A stretch of 64,000 bases of DNA from Acestrorhynchus altus (Eukaryota > Chordata > Actinopteri > Characiformes > Acestrorhynchidae), in the NCBI GenBank assembly GCA_034509495.1, contig CM067518.1, positions 5,429,028 to 5,493,027 on the forward strand, written 5' to 3'. Both the position numbers and the translations under genes were made by a program. Below the pieces are notes generated by a model. It ran no database searches and had not been told where the DNA came from. It worked only from the letters and a program-made list of their open reading frames with translations. Positions 12,441-24,798 of this stretch are shown here, piece after piece; positions within the stretch are counted from its first letter, which is position 1; the number at the start of each line of letters is the position of its first letter.

Positions 12441-12639
12441 TCTTATTGGCGCAAACAGATCAGATCATAAAAAACACGGAAAAGGCTTATTAAACATCAT
12501 TATATACTACATAATAAATTATACCGTGTATTATTAAATAGATTTGTGTGGATAAAAGAAATATATGATTATCCTTCTGTTGTGTTTGATGTTTTCATCT
12601 TATGTATACAGAAAATTGAGTTAACAGACTAAGTAGTGG

Positions 12640-12870
12640 GAACAATGGGAAAGTCATCCTAGAGAAGGACGCCCTCTACTGTTATGGGATGGGAAGGGGG
12701 GTGGGGGGGGTCCTATTTCATCATCAGTTGAGGCGAAGTTACAAAAACATCTGAAGCAAAGCTGTGGCCGAAATGGATCCCCATGCCCTTATTGGTTGTG
12801 TGCTATATAGGGCAAGATGATTTCATTTACTAAGTAGTGTAGAAACACTGATGAATTCACACCTGTACTC
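12640..12870. repeat. Promoter-proximal dispersed repeat D, copy 1
   Basis: It contains 'aaagctgtggccgaaat', 'gtgtgctatataggg' and 'aagtagtgtagaaacac'. The same blocks in the same order recur at 50,045-50,150 (ggctgtggctgaaat, gtgcgctatataggg, aagtagtgtagaaacac). A diverged relative of its left part is at 13,975-14,045. All copies lie near gene promoters or ends. Confidence 0.6.
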
Positions 12871-13059
12871 ATCTGCAGTGCGCAAACAGTGAGCGAAAGT
12901 AAGCTCTATTTGCTCCACTGTGTTGTTTAGTAACGAGACTCATAGTTGCTTTCTGGTTCGTGTTCAGCTCATGTAGTGAGTTACAGTGTTTATTATGAAT
13001 TACCAGTGAACTGTGTAGAGATTATAGTGCCCTCAAAAATTACAATTCAAACAATCACA

Positions 13060-13350
13060 ACGATTCACAACGATTCAGTGTGACACACAGCTCCAGGGGC
13101 CTTAGGTTGTGGGTTTGATCCCCCAGTCAGGTCTCTCTGTGTCTCTCCCCATGTCCATGCGTGTGTCCTCCAGGAACTCCGGTTTCCTACTAGTAGGTGA
13201 ATAAAAAAATTGGCCATGCTTAATTGCCCCCTAGGTGTGAGTGTGTGTAGCACCCTGTAATGGACTTGTGCCCTATCCAGGGGGATTCCGTCCCTGCGCC
13301 CAATAACTCCAGGTGGGCTCTGGATCAACTGTGACCCTATTCAGGAAATA
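13060..13350. repeat. Dispersed retroelement-like repeat E
   Basis: 'acacagctccaggg..cttaggttgtgggttt', 'ctccggtttcct', 'aattgccccctaggtgtgagtgtg', 'gcgcccaataactccaggtgggctctgga' is a repeat text common in fish genomes, usually ending in a GAATGA-type tail. Part of it recurs at about 20,232-20,370. There is no coding frame. Confidence 0.55.
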
Positions 13351-13444
13351 TGTGGATAATATTTTGGGAAGACTGCCAAGTCACTTCTCCACAGTTTACT
13401 GCTGGGATTTGTACCACCTAGTCCATTTATACACCTCTAACTAC

Positions 13445-13505
13445 AGAGAGTCCTATTCTATTGGCAGAACTTTTTTATAGTAATTTATTTATTATATTAT
13501 ATATA

Positions 13506-13569
<64 letters not shown>

Positions 13570-13605
13570 CATTTGCACATTTGTGTCAGCACTATGTCCA
13601 GTGTA
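13445..13605. mobile_element. MITE family A fragment carrying a (GT)n tract
   Basis: 'agagagtcctattctattggcag' and 'tgcatttgcacatttgtgtcag' are family A blocks. A (GT)28 microsatellite at 13,509-13,565 has expanded inside it. Confidence 0.6.
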
Positions 13606-13859
13606 AAATAACTGGATGCCTTGTTGGCTCAGAACTGGTGCAATTCCTGTTTTTTTAACCATTAGAGGGTGCTCCAGTTAAGGTCGGACCATCCAAAGTG
13701 TAATTTATCAGTAAAAAATATTGTTTATTAGACAAATCACTTTTTCACACCAAAATGCTATAAAAGAGTGCGAGTGAAACGGATAATTTATAAAATAGAA
13801 CGGATGAAATATATTAGGAGTTCAATTTAAAGAGTCCATCTTCATATCAGCGAGTCTCC

Positions 13860-14060
13860 GCCCCATCTGTGCCTTCATTGGTCCAGCACGATAAGGCGGG
13901 GCTTAGGAGGAGCGAGGAGGGTAGAACGCAACCAATCACGTGTTTTTCTGCCTCTAGCGTCACAATAACGACCAATAGGAAAGTGATCCTGAGAAGGTCG
14001 CCGCCCACTCATCGGTTGAGGCGGCGTTACAGAAACAGTCGAACTGAATTCTCAACCTGG
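13860..14060. promoter_or_regulatory. CpG-rich region with CCAAT, GC and E boxes
   Basis: The region holds 'cattggtcc' and 'ccaatca', a second 'accaatagg', a GC box (aaggcggggc) and an E-box (tcacgtg at 13,936-13,942). It lies between zbtb48 and nol9 and could be an upstream promoter for either. No transcript is visible. Confidence 0.4.
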
Positions 14061-14279
14061 TTGCGTTTGGAGGAACAAAATAGTTATTTATCGCCATTAA
14101 ATTGTATTTGTCGGACAAATAAACACGTTTGACCCAAATACCACGTGTAATTATATGGTTTACTAGCCTTTTAAATTCAGGGGGCTATTTACTAAAGAGG
14201 GGCGATTTAAGTCTCTTTAGAGGTTTATTAACTTTAATTAGAGGTTTATATAGTTTTAATTATTATAGTGGCCCTACAA

Positions 14280-14287
14280 TGACGTCA
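14280..14287. promoter_or_regulatory. Palindromic CRE (TGACGTCA)
   Basis: This is a perfect 8-base CREB/ATF consensus about 200-400 bases upstream of the proposed nol9 first exon, at the start of a CpG-rich region. One such octamer is expected by chance about once per 65 kb, so location is the main argument. Confidence 0.4.
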
Positions 14288-14449
14288 TCCCTGTTCGTTC
14301 GCGGTGGACGGTACGAAAAAAGCTTCGTTCACTTGTGAATCGATTCCTCTGACTGATTGAAAAAGAGCCGACTCATGCGAATGGTTCGTTTGCTCGCTGG
14401 CTCGTTTAAAGACATCGTGTGTCTAAGCTCTTACTCAGGGCGCGGGTTA

Positions 14450-14705
14450 AAGTGCTGTATTGATGCTCGAGCCTTCCTGTGAGAGCTTTACGAGCCGCAG
14501 TGAACGCAGTGACTCGTTTAAAGGCGACTAACCGAGTCCTCGAGTCCGAGCTGAAGCCCGGCCGTCGAGCTGACGGTTGGCGGTCGCTTCTCGGCAGTTT
14601 CTCGGCGCGCACACTGTGAATTCCGCTCCTGTTTCTCTTCTTCCTTTGCTTCGGCGCTTCTCGAATGTTCTCCTGTAAACCGAGGCGGGGGCTTTTCGTA
14701 CGAAG
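14450..14705 (+). other. nol9: Probable non-coding first exon of nol9
   Basis: A CpG-rich stretch ends TACGAAG followed by GTGAGC (donor at 14,706). The next acceptor (tttttccag) is at 15,529, giving exon 2 from 15,530 with the nol9 start at 15,567. A short upstream ORF begins at 14,665 and crosses the junction to stop at 15,531-15,533. The transcription start is not determinable from sequence. The intron 14,706-15,529 holds MITE A and fold-back B fragments (15,105-15,300) and nothing else. Confidence 0.55.
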
Positions 14706-15543
14706 GTGAGCAAGCGGCTCAGAACGTCGACGGAGCCCTGGACGGCTTTCAGCTGATTATCCAGCCAGCCCGAGTTTTTATCGGCTTTATTAACACGTTA
14801 AAGGTCTAAACTGGTCGGTTTTAAAGCTTTAAAGTCTCCGAATGAGCCCAAACAGCTGCAATACTAACAAGCCAACCCTGTTAGCTGAGCTGGCTAATGG
14901 TGCCCGCTTTCAGTGTGAGCTTTATAAACAATCCACATTTTAGCTCCAATTAATGAACAGGAAACGTGGATAATGTGGAAAAGGTGTTGGGAGAGCTGCT
15001 TGAGCACGTGCCCACCTCCCCACAGCTCAGGGCTAGGGTTTATACCCCTGTAGTTCATGCCCAGCTCTGCATCCTGCTACTGGGGTTGTTCATGTGCTTC
15101 AGGGGGTCCTATTCTTATGGCAGTACTGTTATTTAGGGACTGTTGGTGTGCATTTGGACATGGTGCATGATGGACCAGAACTGGTGGGATGCTTAGACCA
15201 GGGCATTCCCAGTCCTGGAGGGCCAGATTCCTGCCCAGCTCTGTGCTTGTCCAGCTCAAGCACACCTGCTTCTGCTCACCTGTGAACATGCCAGGTGTGA
15301 TGGGTTCTTACAGCAGGAATCCAGCAATCCAGGATGAGGATGGCTTAGACTAAGCATTAAACCAAACTGTTTAGGTCTCTGAAACGACTTTGTTGTTGTT
15401 TAGTGATGGTTTGGATGAAACTTGTTAATGCTCTCTTAATGGGACGAAGCAGTAAGTCAGCTAGAAGTTTGTCTTGACTGAGTAAACCAGTGCTTTCAGA
15501 GTTCTCATCAATGTGACTATTTTTTCCAGGTGATCCGGTGCTA

Positions 15544-15570
15544 ATGAAAGTACAGAAGCAGCAAAAATGA
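15544..15570 (+). promoter_or_regulatory. uORF overlapping the nol9 start (ATGA)
   Basis: An eight-codon frame (MKVQKQQK) starts 23 bases before the nol9 ATG. Its TGA at 15,568-15,570 overlaps the nol9 ATG at 15,567-15,569 as ATGA. The uORF and the main frame begin alike (MKVQK and MKVHK), differing mostly at third positions, as if the start had been duplicated. Confidence 0.6.
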
Positions 15571-18500
15571 AGGTGCATAAAGTCTCCCGAAAAAACGACC
15601 AGCGAAATGCTGCTAAACACCATCCTAGGAACAAGTGGCGTGTTCACAACAAAAAAGTCCACAGTTACGACCCCTCTAGCCTCAGCGCAAGCCCTGCCAC
15701 GGCAAAACTGGAGCATCAGCTGGGAAACAGGCAAAAGCTTAAGCTAAAACGGTTACAGAAAGTGCAGCCAAAGACTGTGGCTTTGACATCAGATGCTCAG
15801 GTCAAAAGCAAGCTCGCGGCTCCTGTCACCTCTCATGTCCACACTAATGGTGGTGCGGAGGTGGAGGGTGGCAGCGATTCAGAAGACTCTCAGGAGTGGA
15901 GATCCTATGCCAAGAGCGTTCTACAGAATGGGATGGGGAGAGGAGGGCCGAAGAATTCAACAGCAGCAGCCCCGGAACCATTGGAGGATGCAGAGGTACC
16001 TGAATACCATGCCCAGCATGATCATGTGCAGAACCAGACTGTCTTGGTCCTACAGCAAGGCAAGGTAAGAGAAAAACTTTCCTGAAATGTTTAAATGTGG
16101 TCTACAGTTTTGGTCCTAGTGATGATCAACCCTTATTCTTTATTGGGATAATGGAGTCCTGTGGTGTCGGGTCTGGATTCTGCAGGGTGGAACATCTCCA
16201 GGACCAGGATTGGGCTTTGAGAATCTCATATTTTCTGTTTCATTGTACTCTGTTTTCATTTTTGTGATCTTACAGTCCCTGTGTTTTCGAGGGAGGTGCT
16301 TGCTCACATGCCTCAGTGGTCGAGTGGAAGTAATGGGCTTCACAATAGAGCAGGGCCAGCAGCCTTACCCACTGTTCTCACCCCCATCCCACTGCCCCCT
16401 CACCATCACAGCCTTAGAGGACTGCATGTCGCCCGCCAAGAACAAGAAAGAGGGCCGCTTGGAGGCCAAAGCCATAGTTCGCAAGTACTTGTCTTCAGGT
16501 GAGAACTTGCTGAAAGCAGCACTTTGCCATCAGGAGCAAAGTCGGGGCTCTTGATGTTTGTCAGTCTGATGTATGAACTATAGCTGTACAGTTGGATTAC
16601 TTTTGTTCAGACTAATCCTGTGACACACCAGTAGTGATGTGACCTGACAAAGCAGCCAGTGCTCATTCATTTTCAGCGAGAACTGGCAGTTTCCATCAAC
16701 AAGAAGCAGCACAAACTATGGTGATGTGGAGTCGGCAACATAAAGTTGAGCAGAGTATCACTAATAACCAATGATAAACAAGCAGGAGGCTTATGTCTGC
16801 CACTGTGTAGCGGTGCCAGTTATTTAGTCTGTAGGTCCATGGAGCAGAAATATTGCTGAAATCTGCCATCAAGTCACGGCTTCACTCTAATCCGTTCCAC
16901 TCTCCACAGTTTAGAAACACATACAGGCTCTGAGCAACCAGTGGTCTGGGCAATGAGAGGTGGGAAGTCACTGCTGATGTGACTGTTGTTAGTCTTAATT
17001 TTAATTTCCACCATAAAGTGCTGCGTATACAGACATTATGTAGTTCTTTTTAGGCACCTAACCTTTTTCATTAATGTGGCAGACTGGCAGTCCTATTAGA
17101 GTTCACAAAACAGAGCGTAGTTTGATATGTAACATAATTCCCCTACAGAGCCACAGAAGACGCTGCTGAGTGAGGTGGACTCGGACTCATGTGTGGTTCT
17201 GCTACAGCCGCTGGAAACGGCACTCACACGCTTCCTTGGCAGCTTCAGTGAATTCGATCAGCTCTTTGACATCAACTCTGTGAGTGATCTCAGATACGTG
17301 ATATTTCAAATACATGGCCATTTTTAAGTCAAAGTTATTAAAGCAGCTCATCATGCAGCATCTCAGGCATGGCACAATTGGTGCTAATTGGATTTTTATC
17401 TGATCTCATTTAAGAAGGTAAAAATTAAACATTTAAAAATTTCCTGGGTTTAAAACTGGTTAGGAAGAGCAACGAAAACTAAGAAATATCAGGAGATAAC
17501 TTCTAGGATGATTCCCTCGAGTGGAAAACTATATCTGTTGTATTTTTGTCCCTCAGATATGTTGGGTTAAATATAATTGTCTGTTTTAACTTTGATTTGT
17601 TTAATTGTTTAAATAGTACCACCGTAGCCCACATGGGGACAGTAGTTCATAACTTGAGACTCCTCCACCAAGAATTTGAACATTGTGGCTGTGGAGAGCT
17701 ACATGGTGAACATTATGACTACCTCCTTGTTTTTGCATGTATTGTCTATTTAAACAGGTTATCTTGCCATACAGAAGCACTTAAGTTCTCTATGACAGTA
17801 AAATTATCCAGCACTGCTGTGTCTGATCTGCTCTTACCGGTGCAACACACCGTAACACCTTCACCATGGTAGTGTTCCTGCAATGACTCACCACCAATAT
17901 AATACCTGCTCTGTGGTGATCCTGTGGTGTCCTCACCATTGAGGAACACTGCAGAGAAACAAACGAACTACAGTAATTATAGAACTGTAAATTGCTCCTG
18001 TATGTTAAGTGGAGCTGATGAAATGGACAGGGAATGTAGAAGCAAGCAGGTGATCATAATGTTATGGTTCATCAGTGTACTTAATCATGCACAAAGGAAG
18101 GTAAACCGATGGCTTCATGTCAAATTGTGTTTGTCTGTCTCATGTAGAAAGAGTTGCGGTCTCAGGCTGCTGTATGCGACCCTGCTCTCTCTGCTGTTGG
18201 GGTCACTGCCCTGAAGGGACACTGCAGCCGAGGCCTGGTTGCATCGTCAAGTTACAGAGAGGCCCTCAACAGCCTGCTCAGTGCCTGGGAAGGTACAAAC
18301 ATGAATACACCATATGTCATTTTCCTTTCTTTAAAAATGTTCTGTAAAATTAAAGCTTGCATCTGGGTGAGCTTCAGAAGTGAAGTTTTACTAGCTTTTT
18401 GATAAATGAATACTGTTAGCTACATAGTTGTGTGTAATCTTTCTCTTATCCTTAGGAGACTTTGACTGCTGTCCAATTATTCTTGTGTGCGGTGCCAAAA

Positions 18501-21500
18501 ACTCTGGCAAGTCAACCTTTAATCGACATCTCATCAACAGCTTGCTCAACCAGTGAGTTCTATTAGTATACAGACTTGTTTGTAAGACACACTGGGGAGT
18601 TTACCCAAAATCATGTCTAATCCCTGTTAAATTCTATCCACACTGGATTAAGTTGACACAGGGTTCCTGCAGAAATGTCTCCTTTGTATCCTGCCCAGTC
18701 CTCACAAAACCTTTTTCTCTACATGCTCGTTATCCACCCCCAACCACCCCCAGAGGTACACAATGAGGCACAAACACTTAGTGTTTCACAGTCTGCAGAA
18801 AAACCACCAAAGGTTAATCAACACAAGTCCATAAAGTAGCCCATAAAATATATTGTTGTAGATGCAGTGATTGAGACACCTCACTAAGACTAAGACCGTG
18901 ATGGACAGTGTGAATATACTTGATGGTACTTTGCTTTTATAGACCTATTAATACTCTGTATGTCTGTGTATGTGGACAGCACTGCAAGTGTGGAGTATTT
19001 GGAGTGTGACCTTGGCCAGACTGAATTCACTCCTCCTGGATGTCTGTCTATAAGCACAGTGACGGAGCCACTGTTAGGTTTGTACTATACTACGTCTCAC
19101 ACAAGCTGTGCATGTATGTAGTTAAGTTAAGGGAACAACAGGCTTTGCTGTTTCCGCTTGATTCTCGGTGTAATGTCCTCCAGTTAGACTTTGTTAAATT
19201 CTTCTCTCAGGCCCGCCTTTCACGCACCTACGAGAACCGGACCACATGGTCTTCTATGGACAAACTGATTGCCACGCTGACCTGGATCGATATCTGGACT
19301 CCCTCAAAACCTTATGGAGGCACTACAGTAGAGAGAATCCCATCATAATCAACACCATGGGCTGGGTGAAAGGTAAAGCCTCTACTTGCTAGCTAAGGAT
19401 ATCTTCTTAGTGAACAGCAAAGCACTTTTGTAAGTAGCTCTGGATAAGAGCGTCTGCCAAATGCAATGTGTGAAGCACTGTGCTGAAACGAACACACTAT
19501 ATAGGCAAAAGAATTGACACATTGTTTCTAATGAAGTCAAGGGAATTATAGAGTTTCTAATGCTTTTGTTGGAACAGTCTCCACTGTCCAGGCAAGACTG
19601 TCTACTAGATTTTGGAGCATTGCTGTGAGGATTTGATTGCATTCTGCAACAAGAGTGTTAGGTTGAGATGTTGGATGATGACTACCCTTCTCATCCCAAA
19701 AGTATTAAATGGAGAACCATTATTCCAGAGAACACAGTTCCATTGTTCCACAGCTCAGTGCTGGAGGCTTTATACCCCTCTAGCTCCTATTGGTGCCAAT
19801 AGGTTCATATTTTTCTACTTCAGAGATCTAGTACTGCTGTTCTATTTGCAGTTTGCATATCTGTAATGGGTGCAACTTTCAAGTAGCTGAATGCATTCAT
19901 TAGACGGGGCATCCACAAACATTTGGACTTTTAGGCTGTCAGATTTAAAATGATTCTGAACTGAAACCTCAAACTTCTCAAATAAAATGAAGGTTTTGCC
20001 TTGTTTCATCCTTAGAAAAATGGTTGTTAGGCAGTTGGCCACAAGCCATTTAATAATCAAGGATGCAAGTGGATGGTTCAAGAGGAGACACTTGTAGCTG
20101 ATTTTATTTTGATTAGGGATCTGAGGGGTTCTGAAGTGTTCAGATTTACCATTCAAGATGTCTTCTAATCCTAAAATCACTGCTTCTGTATTTGTTAGAC
20201 CCCGTCATTGTGCTTTTCTGGCTGACAATGTTATATACAGGGCAGCTTGGTGGTGAGCACTGGGGTCTTGGGTCAAGGCCCTATATTGGTGGGGTTTGCA
20301 TGAGCTCCCATTTTCTTCCCACGTTCCAAAAATCTGGATCAGGTGAATTGGCTACTTTAAATTGCCCTGGTTTATTTGAGATTCTGAATGTGTTCTGTAA
20401 TATCTTGAACAAAGAGGTGATGCCCAGATTATTTAAATTTGGTTTGTTTGGCATCTGTGTAAAATCAGAAATCAATATTAATTTTAGCACAGCTGGACTA
20501 TAGCTCTTATCGTTCCCTGAGAATTGTCTTGTTTCCCAGGTCATGGCTTCCAGATGTTGGTGGACCTCATCCGCTTCTTCTCAGTCACCCACATAGTACA
20601 GTTGAGCTATGGGGGGACACTCCAGTGCCAAAGTCTCACACCGGAGTTCCTCCGATCTGCCCAGGGCTGGCAGACACACCCTCCTGCCCAGCCTACATTG
20701 GCAGCAGAGCCCGCTAGTCACTTCACTGCGAGGAGTCATGTGCTCCTCAGTGTCCAATCAGAATTTGAAACAGCTGGAACTGCTGGTGACCTGTAAGTTG
20801 TGATTTGTGCTTTGATCAAAACTTTTTGATGACCGTCTCCTGACCAATTGTTCAATTATTAATGGTGGTGTCAAAATCCTTCAGGGGTTTTAAGTTAAAT
20901 GTTCATTTATTTTATGTGTTTTTATCTAATGTACAGCGTGGCAGTGGCTTTACACCTCTGCTGTGCAGTCAGTGTTCTTTTGCCCAGAGAACTCCGTGGT
21001 TGCTAATAGACTTTATTTGACAGCACTATTTTAAATGCTTTAAAATTCAATGCTCTGCTTTTCAGAGGAATGTTTACACACATATTGCTGGACAACTTAA
21101 TGGCTATGGATGGATGCATGCAAAGTTTAAGTCTTGATAATAGAATAAATAATTCAACTCACAGGGCATAGAGCTTGGAACAGCAAGGCATCTTCAATGA
21201 CTTTATTTCTTAAATGCTTGGAATTTGTCTTCTCTATATAAAATTGATCTGGCTGTAGCCGCATGATAATTCTCGTTTGTGTTTTCTACAGGCGTCACCA
21301 GCGAAGTAATGAGCTTCGAGACATAGCACTGCTGGCGTATCTCAGCCAGCTCCAATCTGAAGATCCCGGCCCCGTTCGCCCTCTTCATTGTTTCACACCT
21401 TACCAGGTAAAGCGTGTTTGCTGTAAGTGGATTTGAGCATAGGTAGTTTTTTGTAAATTGTTTGCATTCGTAGATAGTTTAATGCACAACGAGACCCAGT

Positions 21501-22636
21501 GCTAGTCCTGGAAATCTGGTTTTACTATTCTGTGGCATTAATCATTCGGCTTGTGAAAGTCAAGATTGTGAATAAAATGTCGAATCAAGCTTAAAAAGAT
21601 TTTAAATTGGAGTTTCTTAAGTTTCTTTTTTTTTTTTTTTCCTCAATAAAACAATATATGCTTAGGCTTAGTTATATCCCAGTCTAAACAGAACCACTTC
21701 TTTAAAAAAAACTGTTAAAGTTATGAAAATATAATGACTTCTCTCTCAGCATGTACGTTGCTACTCCTTTTCGCTTATCACATCTTTGTGCCTCTTTTGT
21801 TCTCTACACATGCAGGTGCCTCACTCTGCTGTAGCAATAGGGGTCACGCACTGCGAGGTTGCACCAAACCACATTCTATATGCAGCTAATGCCAGCCTTG
21901 TGGGGCTGTGCTGTCTGGGAGAGAAAGTGGCAGGAAGAGGAGGCCCTGTGCTTCTCTCCCAAATACCCATCTGCCAGTGTGTGGGCTTGGGTAGGGGCTC
22001 TGTATTTGTCATTTATGTTTGCTTTGTTAAAGGTTTTCAAATATTCAGTGCTTAACAAAGCTTTCACTTTTGTTCTCCCTTAAAGGTGTGATCAGAGGAA
22101 TTGATATGGCTAGAGGACTTTACTTCCTCATTACTCCAGTTTCACCTGTGGTCCTGAGGCAGGTGAACTGCCTTCTTATTGGAGAGGTCACGCTGCCTAA
22201 AATGCTCCTCACCATGCAGGTAAGAACCAGGATTATTTTATAATTGGACATGCTACCATGTCCCTACTGTGTCAGCATTAGTGCTGTTCTGAGCAGTCTA
22301 CCCCCTACATATATACACCAACCATGTCATGTGGTGGTCCTTCTCTATTGATGTAGTGGAGCAACATACAGTAAGTATAGTCAAAATTTATAGTTCATGT
22401 ATTTTTCTGGTAAGATGTTCAGTTAGTGTCTTTGTAGTTAATTGAGATTACAACAGTGTACGCATTTGTAAAAATTGGTTTGTTTGGTATTTTTTTTTCT
22501 CTCTCAGCCTGGAGTTGAAACGGAAGTCCCATATGTCACCACTGACTACAGCTTTGACCTCGCCGGTGCAGGAAAACTCCACGTTTTTAAAGGACTCATG
22601 AGACCCTCTTTTGGAAAAGCTAAAACAAAAAACTAA
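15567..22636 (+). CDS. nol9: Polynucleotide 5'-hydroxyl-kinase NOL9
   Basis: Twelve coding exons: 15567-16064, 16276-16498, 17149-17279, 18148-18292, 18456-18552, 18980-19077, 19211-19372, 20540-20792, 21292-21406, 21816-21990, 22086-22219 and 22508-22636. All are GT-AG with continuous phase and give 719 codons (human 702). The basic, poorly conserved N-terminus (residues 1-165) fits a nucleolar targeting region. The P-loop is GAKNSGKST at about 345-353. It is followed by YLECDLGQTEFTPPG (371 on), PPFTHLR and NTMGWVKG, the signature of the Clp1/Grc3/NOL9 kinase family. The C-terminal part (VPHSAVAIGVTHCEVAP, PYVTTDY) matches NOL9 rather than CLP1. NOL9 phosphorylates the 5' hydroxyl left by LAS1L cleavage of ITS2 in pre-60S rRNA processing. 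It is divergent to zbtb48, as the pair is in human. No defects seen. Confidence 0.96.
17800..18095. repeat. Dispersed repeat F, copy 1
   Basis: 'ccagcactgctgtgtctgatct', 'caacacac', 'accattgaggaaca', 'gactacagt..ttatagaactg' and 'gtaagtggagctgatgaaatggacag' match, in order, the stretch at 26,290-26,530. It is non-coding and lies in nol9 intron 3, ending about 50 bases before the next exon. Confidence 0.65.
19495..19931. mobile_element. MITE family A copy
   Basis: It starts 'cactatataggcaaaag' and ends 'ggcatccacaaacatttggac', an inverted pair, and carries all internal family A blocks. It is non-coding and lies in nol9 intron 7 (19,373-20,539). A fragment of repeat E follows at about 20,232-20,370 in the same intron. 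Confidence 0.75.
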
Positions 22637-22695
22637 GCTCTTTGTGTCTGGACTCGCGAATGATGTTTGTATCCCTGTATTTGTTTTATATCTTC

Positions 22696-22701
22696 AATAA
22701 A
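22696..22701 (+). terminator. Poly(A) signal AATAAA of nol9
   Basis: A canonical hexamer lies 60 bases after the nol9 stop codon at 22,634-22,636, giving a very short 3' UTR. Confidence 0.85.
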
Positions 22702-23789
22702 AAGGCAGTGACTGCCATTGAATGTACAGAATGGGAATTTTGGCTGTTGGAACTCTCTATAAATAGAATCTTCTGACAGTGGAAACAAATTCAATTAAAA
22801 ATATGTAAAATAATTAGGGTTGGTTTTAAAAAAAATCACTTTCTATTAAAATAGATTTTCACTTGAATGATCTGATTTCAATTAATATATATAGCAGAAA
22901 TCAATTTTTGACCCACTGGAGTCAGTGCAGAAACTCTTAACTTAAACCTAGCAACATAAACCTTCCATCAGAACCTTTAAATTATTTGCTTTTTAAATAT
23001 TTGCAGGGTGAAATGAAGAAATATGTTTAGGTTGTGAGAAGCAAACGTGACAGTAAAACTTGCTGGCCCAGCCATTAACAAATCTAGCTGTTCATTTGAT
23101 GCTTACTGCAAAATTGTGAAACAGGAAATAGTCTAGAACATCTTGTAAAGGTAGTTTTCACACTGAATTCAGAGCTTTTATTCACAGTAACGATTCTCAG
23201 CTGGAGCTAATAAAGCCAACAGAAGTTGCCACCTCACAGTACACACAGCACAGCAGTGAAGCAAGAACAGTTTCATTTAGAGTAGATTTCATCCTGTAAA
23301 ATCCTTTTAACCCATTTTGTAATGAACAATGTGAACAGCCCTGATTCGCTTTTACGTTGGCTATTTGAGCTCTACAGTTTGTGTTATGCCTAAATTCATT
23401 TTGACATTGAATTCAATGGTCAATCAGTGGTTATACCCAACCCTAAAGAATAACTGCATAAATATTCACTTCCTTTAAATTGACTGACCTAATTAATCAC
23501 CTCAGTGCAGTGATTGTAATATAAAATCGCCTGTCTGGACGGTCTAGTCACTGGTTTAATCAGTAATCCTGGCTACAAATATACAATGAGGACAAACACA
23601 CTGAGAAAATATAAATGGGAAAATAAGTCCGGGGAGGGATACAAAGTAAATTGTAAGCAAGTCAACGTCTGGAGTTGAGTTAAATCCATAATTAAGAAAT
23701 GGAAGTAATATGATGACGTGTAAATCTGCCCATAGCAAGCAGTCCAGTGACGGCGCCGGAGGCCAACAAGACACATGACTTTTCTGAAG

Positions 23790-24460
23790 GAGATAAAAGC
23801 TCCAGCAGCTGAGGTGGGTGACACTTTGCATATCACAACTTTTGTCAAGGTTCTTTACCAGCCAAAGCTTTATGTGAGAACGGCCAAGAGAAAACCACTG
23901 TTTAAAAAGGCTCATATTAACTCGACTACAGTTTGCACAAAGGCATGTGGGACACTGAAGGTCAACTGTAAGAAGGTTCCGATGTGGCCTCTCTGTGAAA
24001 CATGGTGGCAGCAGTGTCCTGTGGAGAGGCTTCTCGTAGGACCTGAAAGGGTTGTGAAGGTGTAGGGTAACTTGAATGCAGCAGAATATAGAGAAATCCT
24101 AGTAGGACAGTCTGATTCCGTCTACAGGAGAACTAAAACTTGAGAGAAGTTTTGTTTTACAGCAAGACAATGACCCAAAGCTGCAGTGAAAGCTACACAG
24201 AAATGGAAGACAGGGTGAATGTTCTGAAGTGGCCAGATGAAGTCAAAGTGCAGATCTCAGTCCAATAGATATTTTGTGGCTGGAATCAAAAAGCCTGATC
24301 TCTGTGTAACATGATGGAGCTCAAGAAGTTCTGCAAAGACGAAGGGAGTAAAATTCCAGATGTGCAAGCCTGATTGAGACTTGTCCACACTGTGATAGCA
24401 ATTAAAACTGCATCTACTAAATAATGACTTGAAGGGGTGAATAATTATGCAATCACTTTT
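23790..24460 (+). pseudogene. Fossil Tc1-like transposase
   Basis: In order along the plus strand there are 'aacatggtggcagcagtgtcc' (the usual HMVVAAS region) and 'LQQDNDPK' at 24,157-24,180, the region around the second catalytic Asp. A degraded 'WPDEVKV...DLSPI' follows. A terminal 'ggggtgaataattatgcaatc' is typical of Tc1 ends. Multiple stops and frameshifts make it non-functional. Confidence 0.75.
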
Positions 24461-24798
24461 TTCATGATGATTACAGGTGTGGACCGAACAGACACAAATG
24501 GGTATAACTGTGCTGCCCTATAGAAAGGCTCTAAAAGGCTACTTTTGTGTAGTGTACCCCTTGGACAGAGGCAAACTGCTAGACATGCCTCTATGATGCA
24601 CTCAAAGACATTTTGCCCAGCTGACAGACTGAAGGGGAGCATCATTTGGACCAAGAGAAGCATGATGGTCATTTTGACATATTGCCTGCCATCTTGGCCA
24701 TTCTGACCAAGCTGTTAGGAGATGTTGGGAGCAGTGGTTATGTGAGGGGATGCAGATAGTGAGCTGGAATCATTTTGTCCTTAACAATGCCCTCCGTT

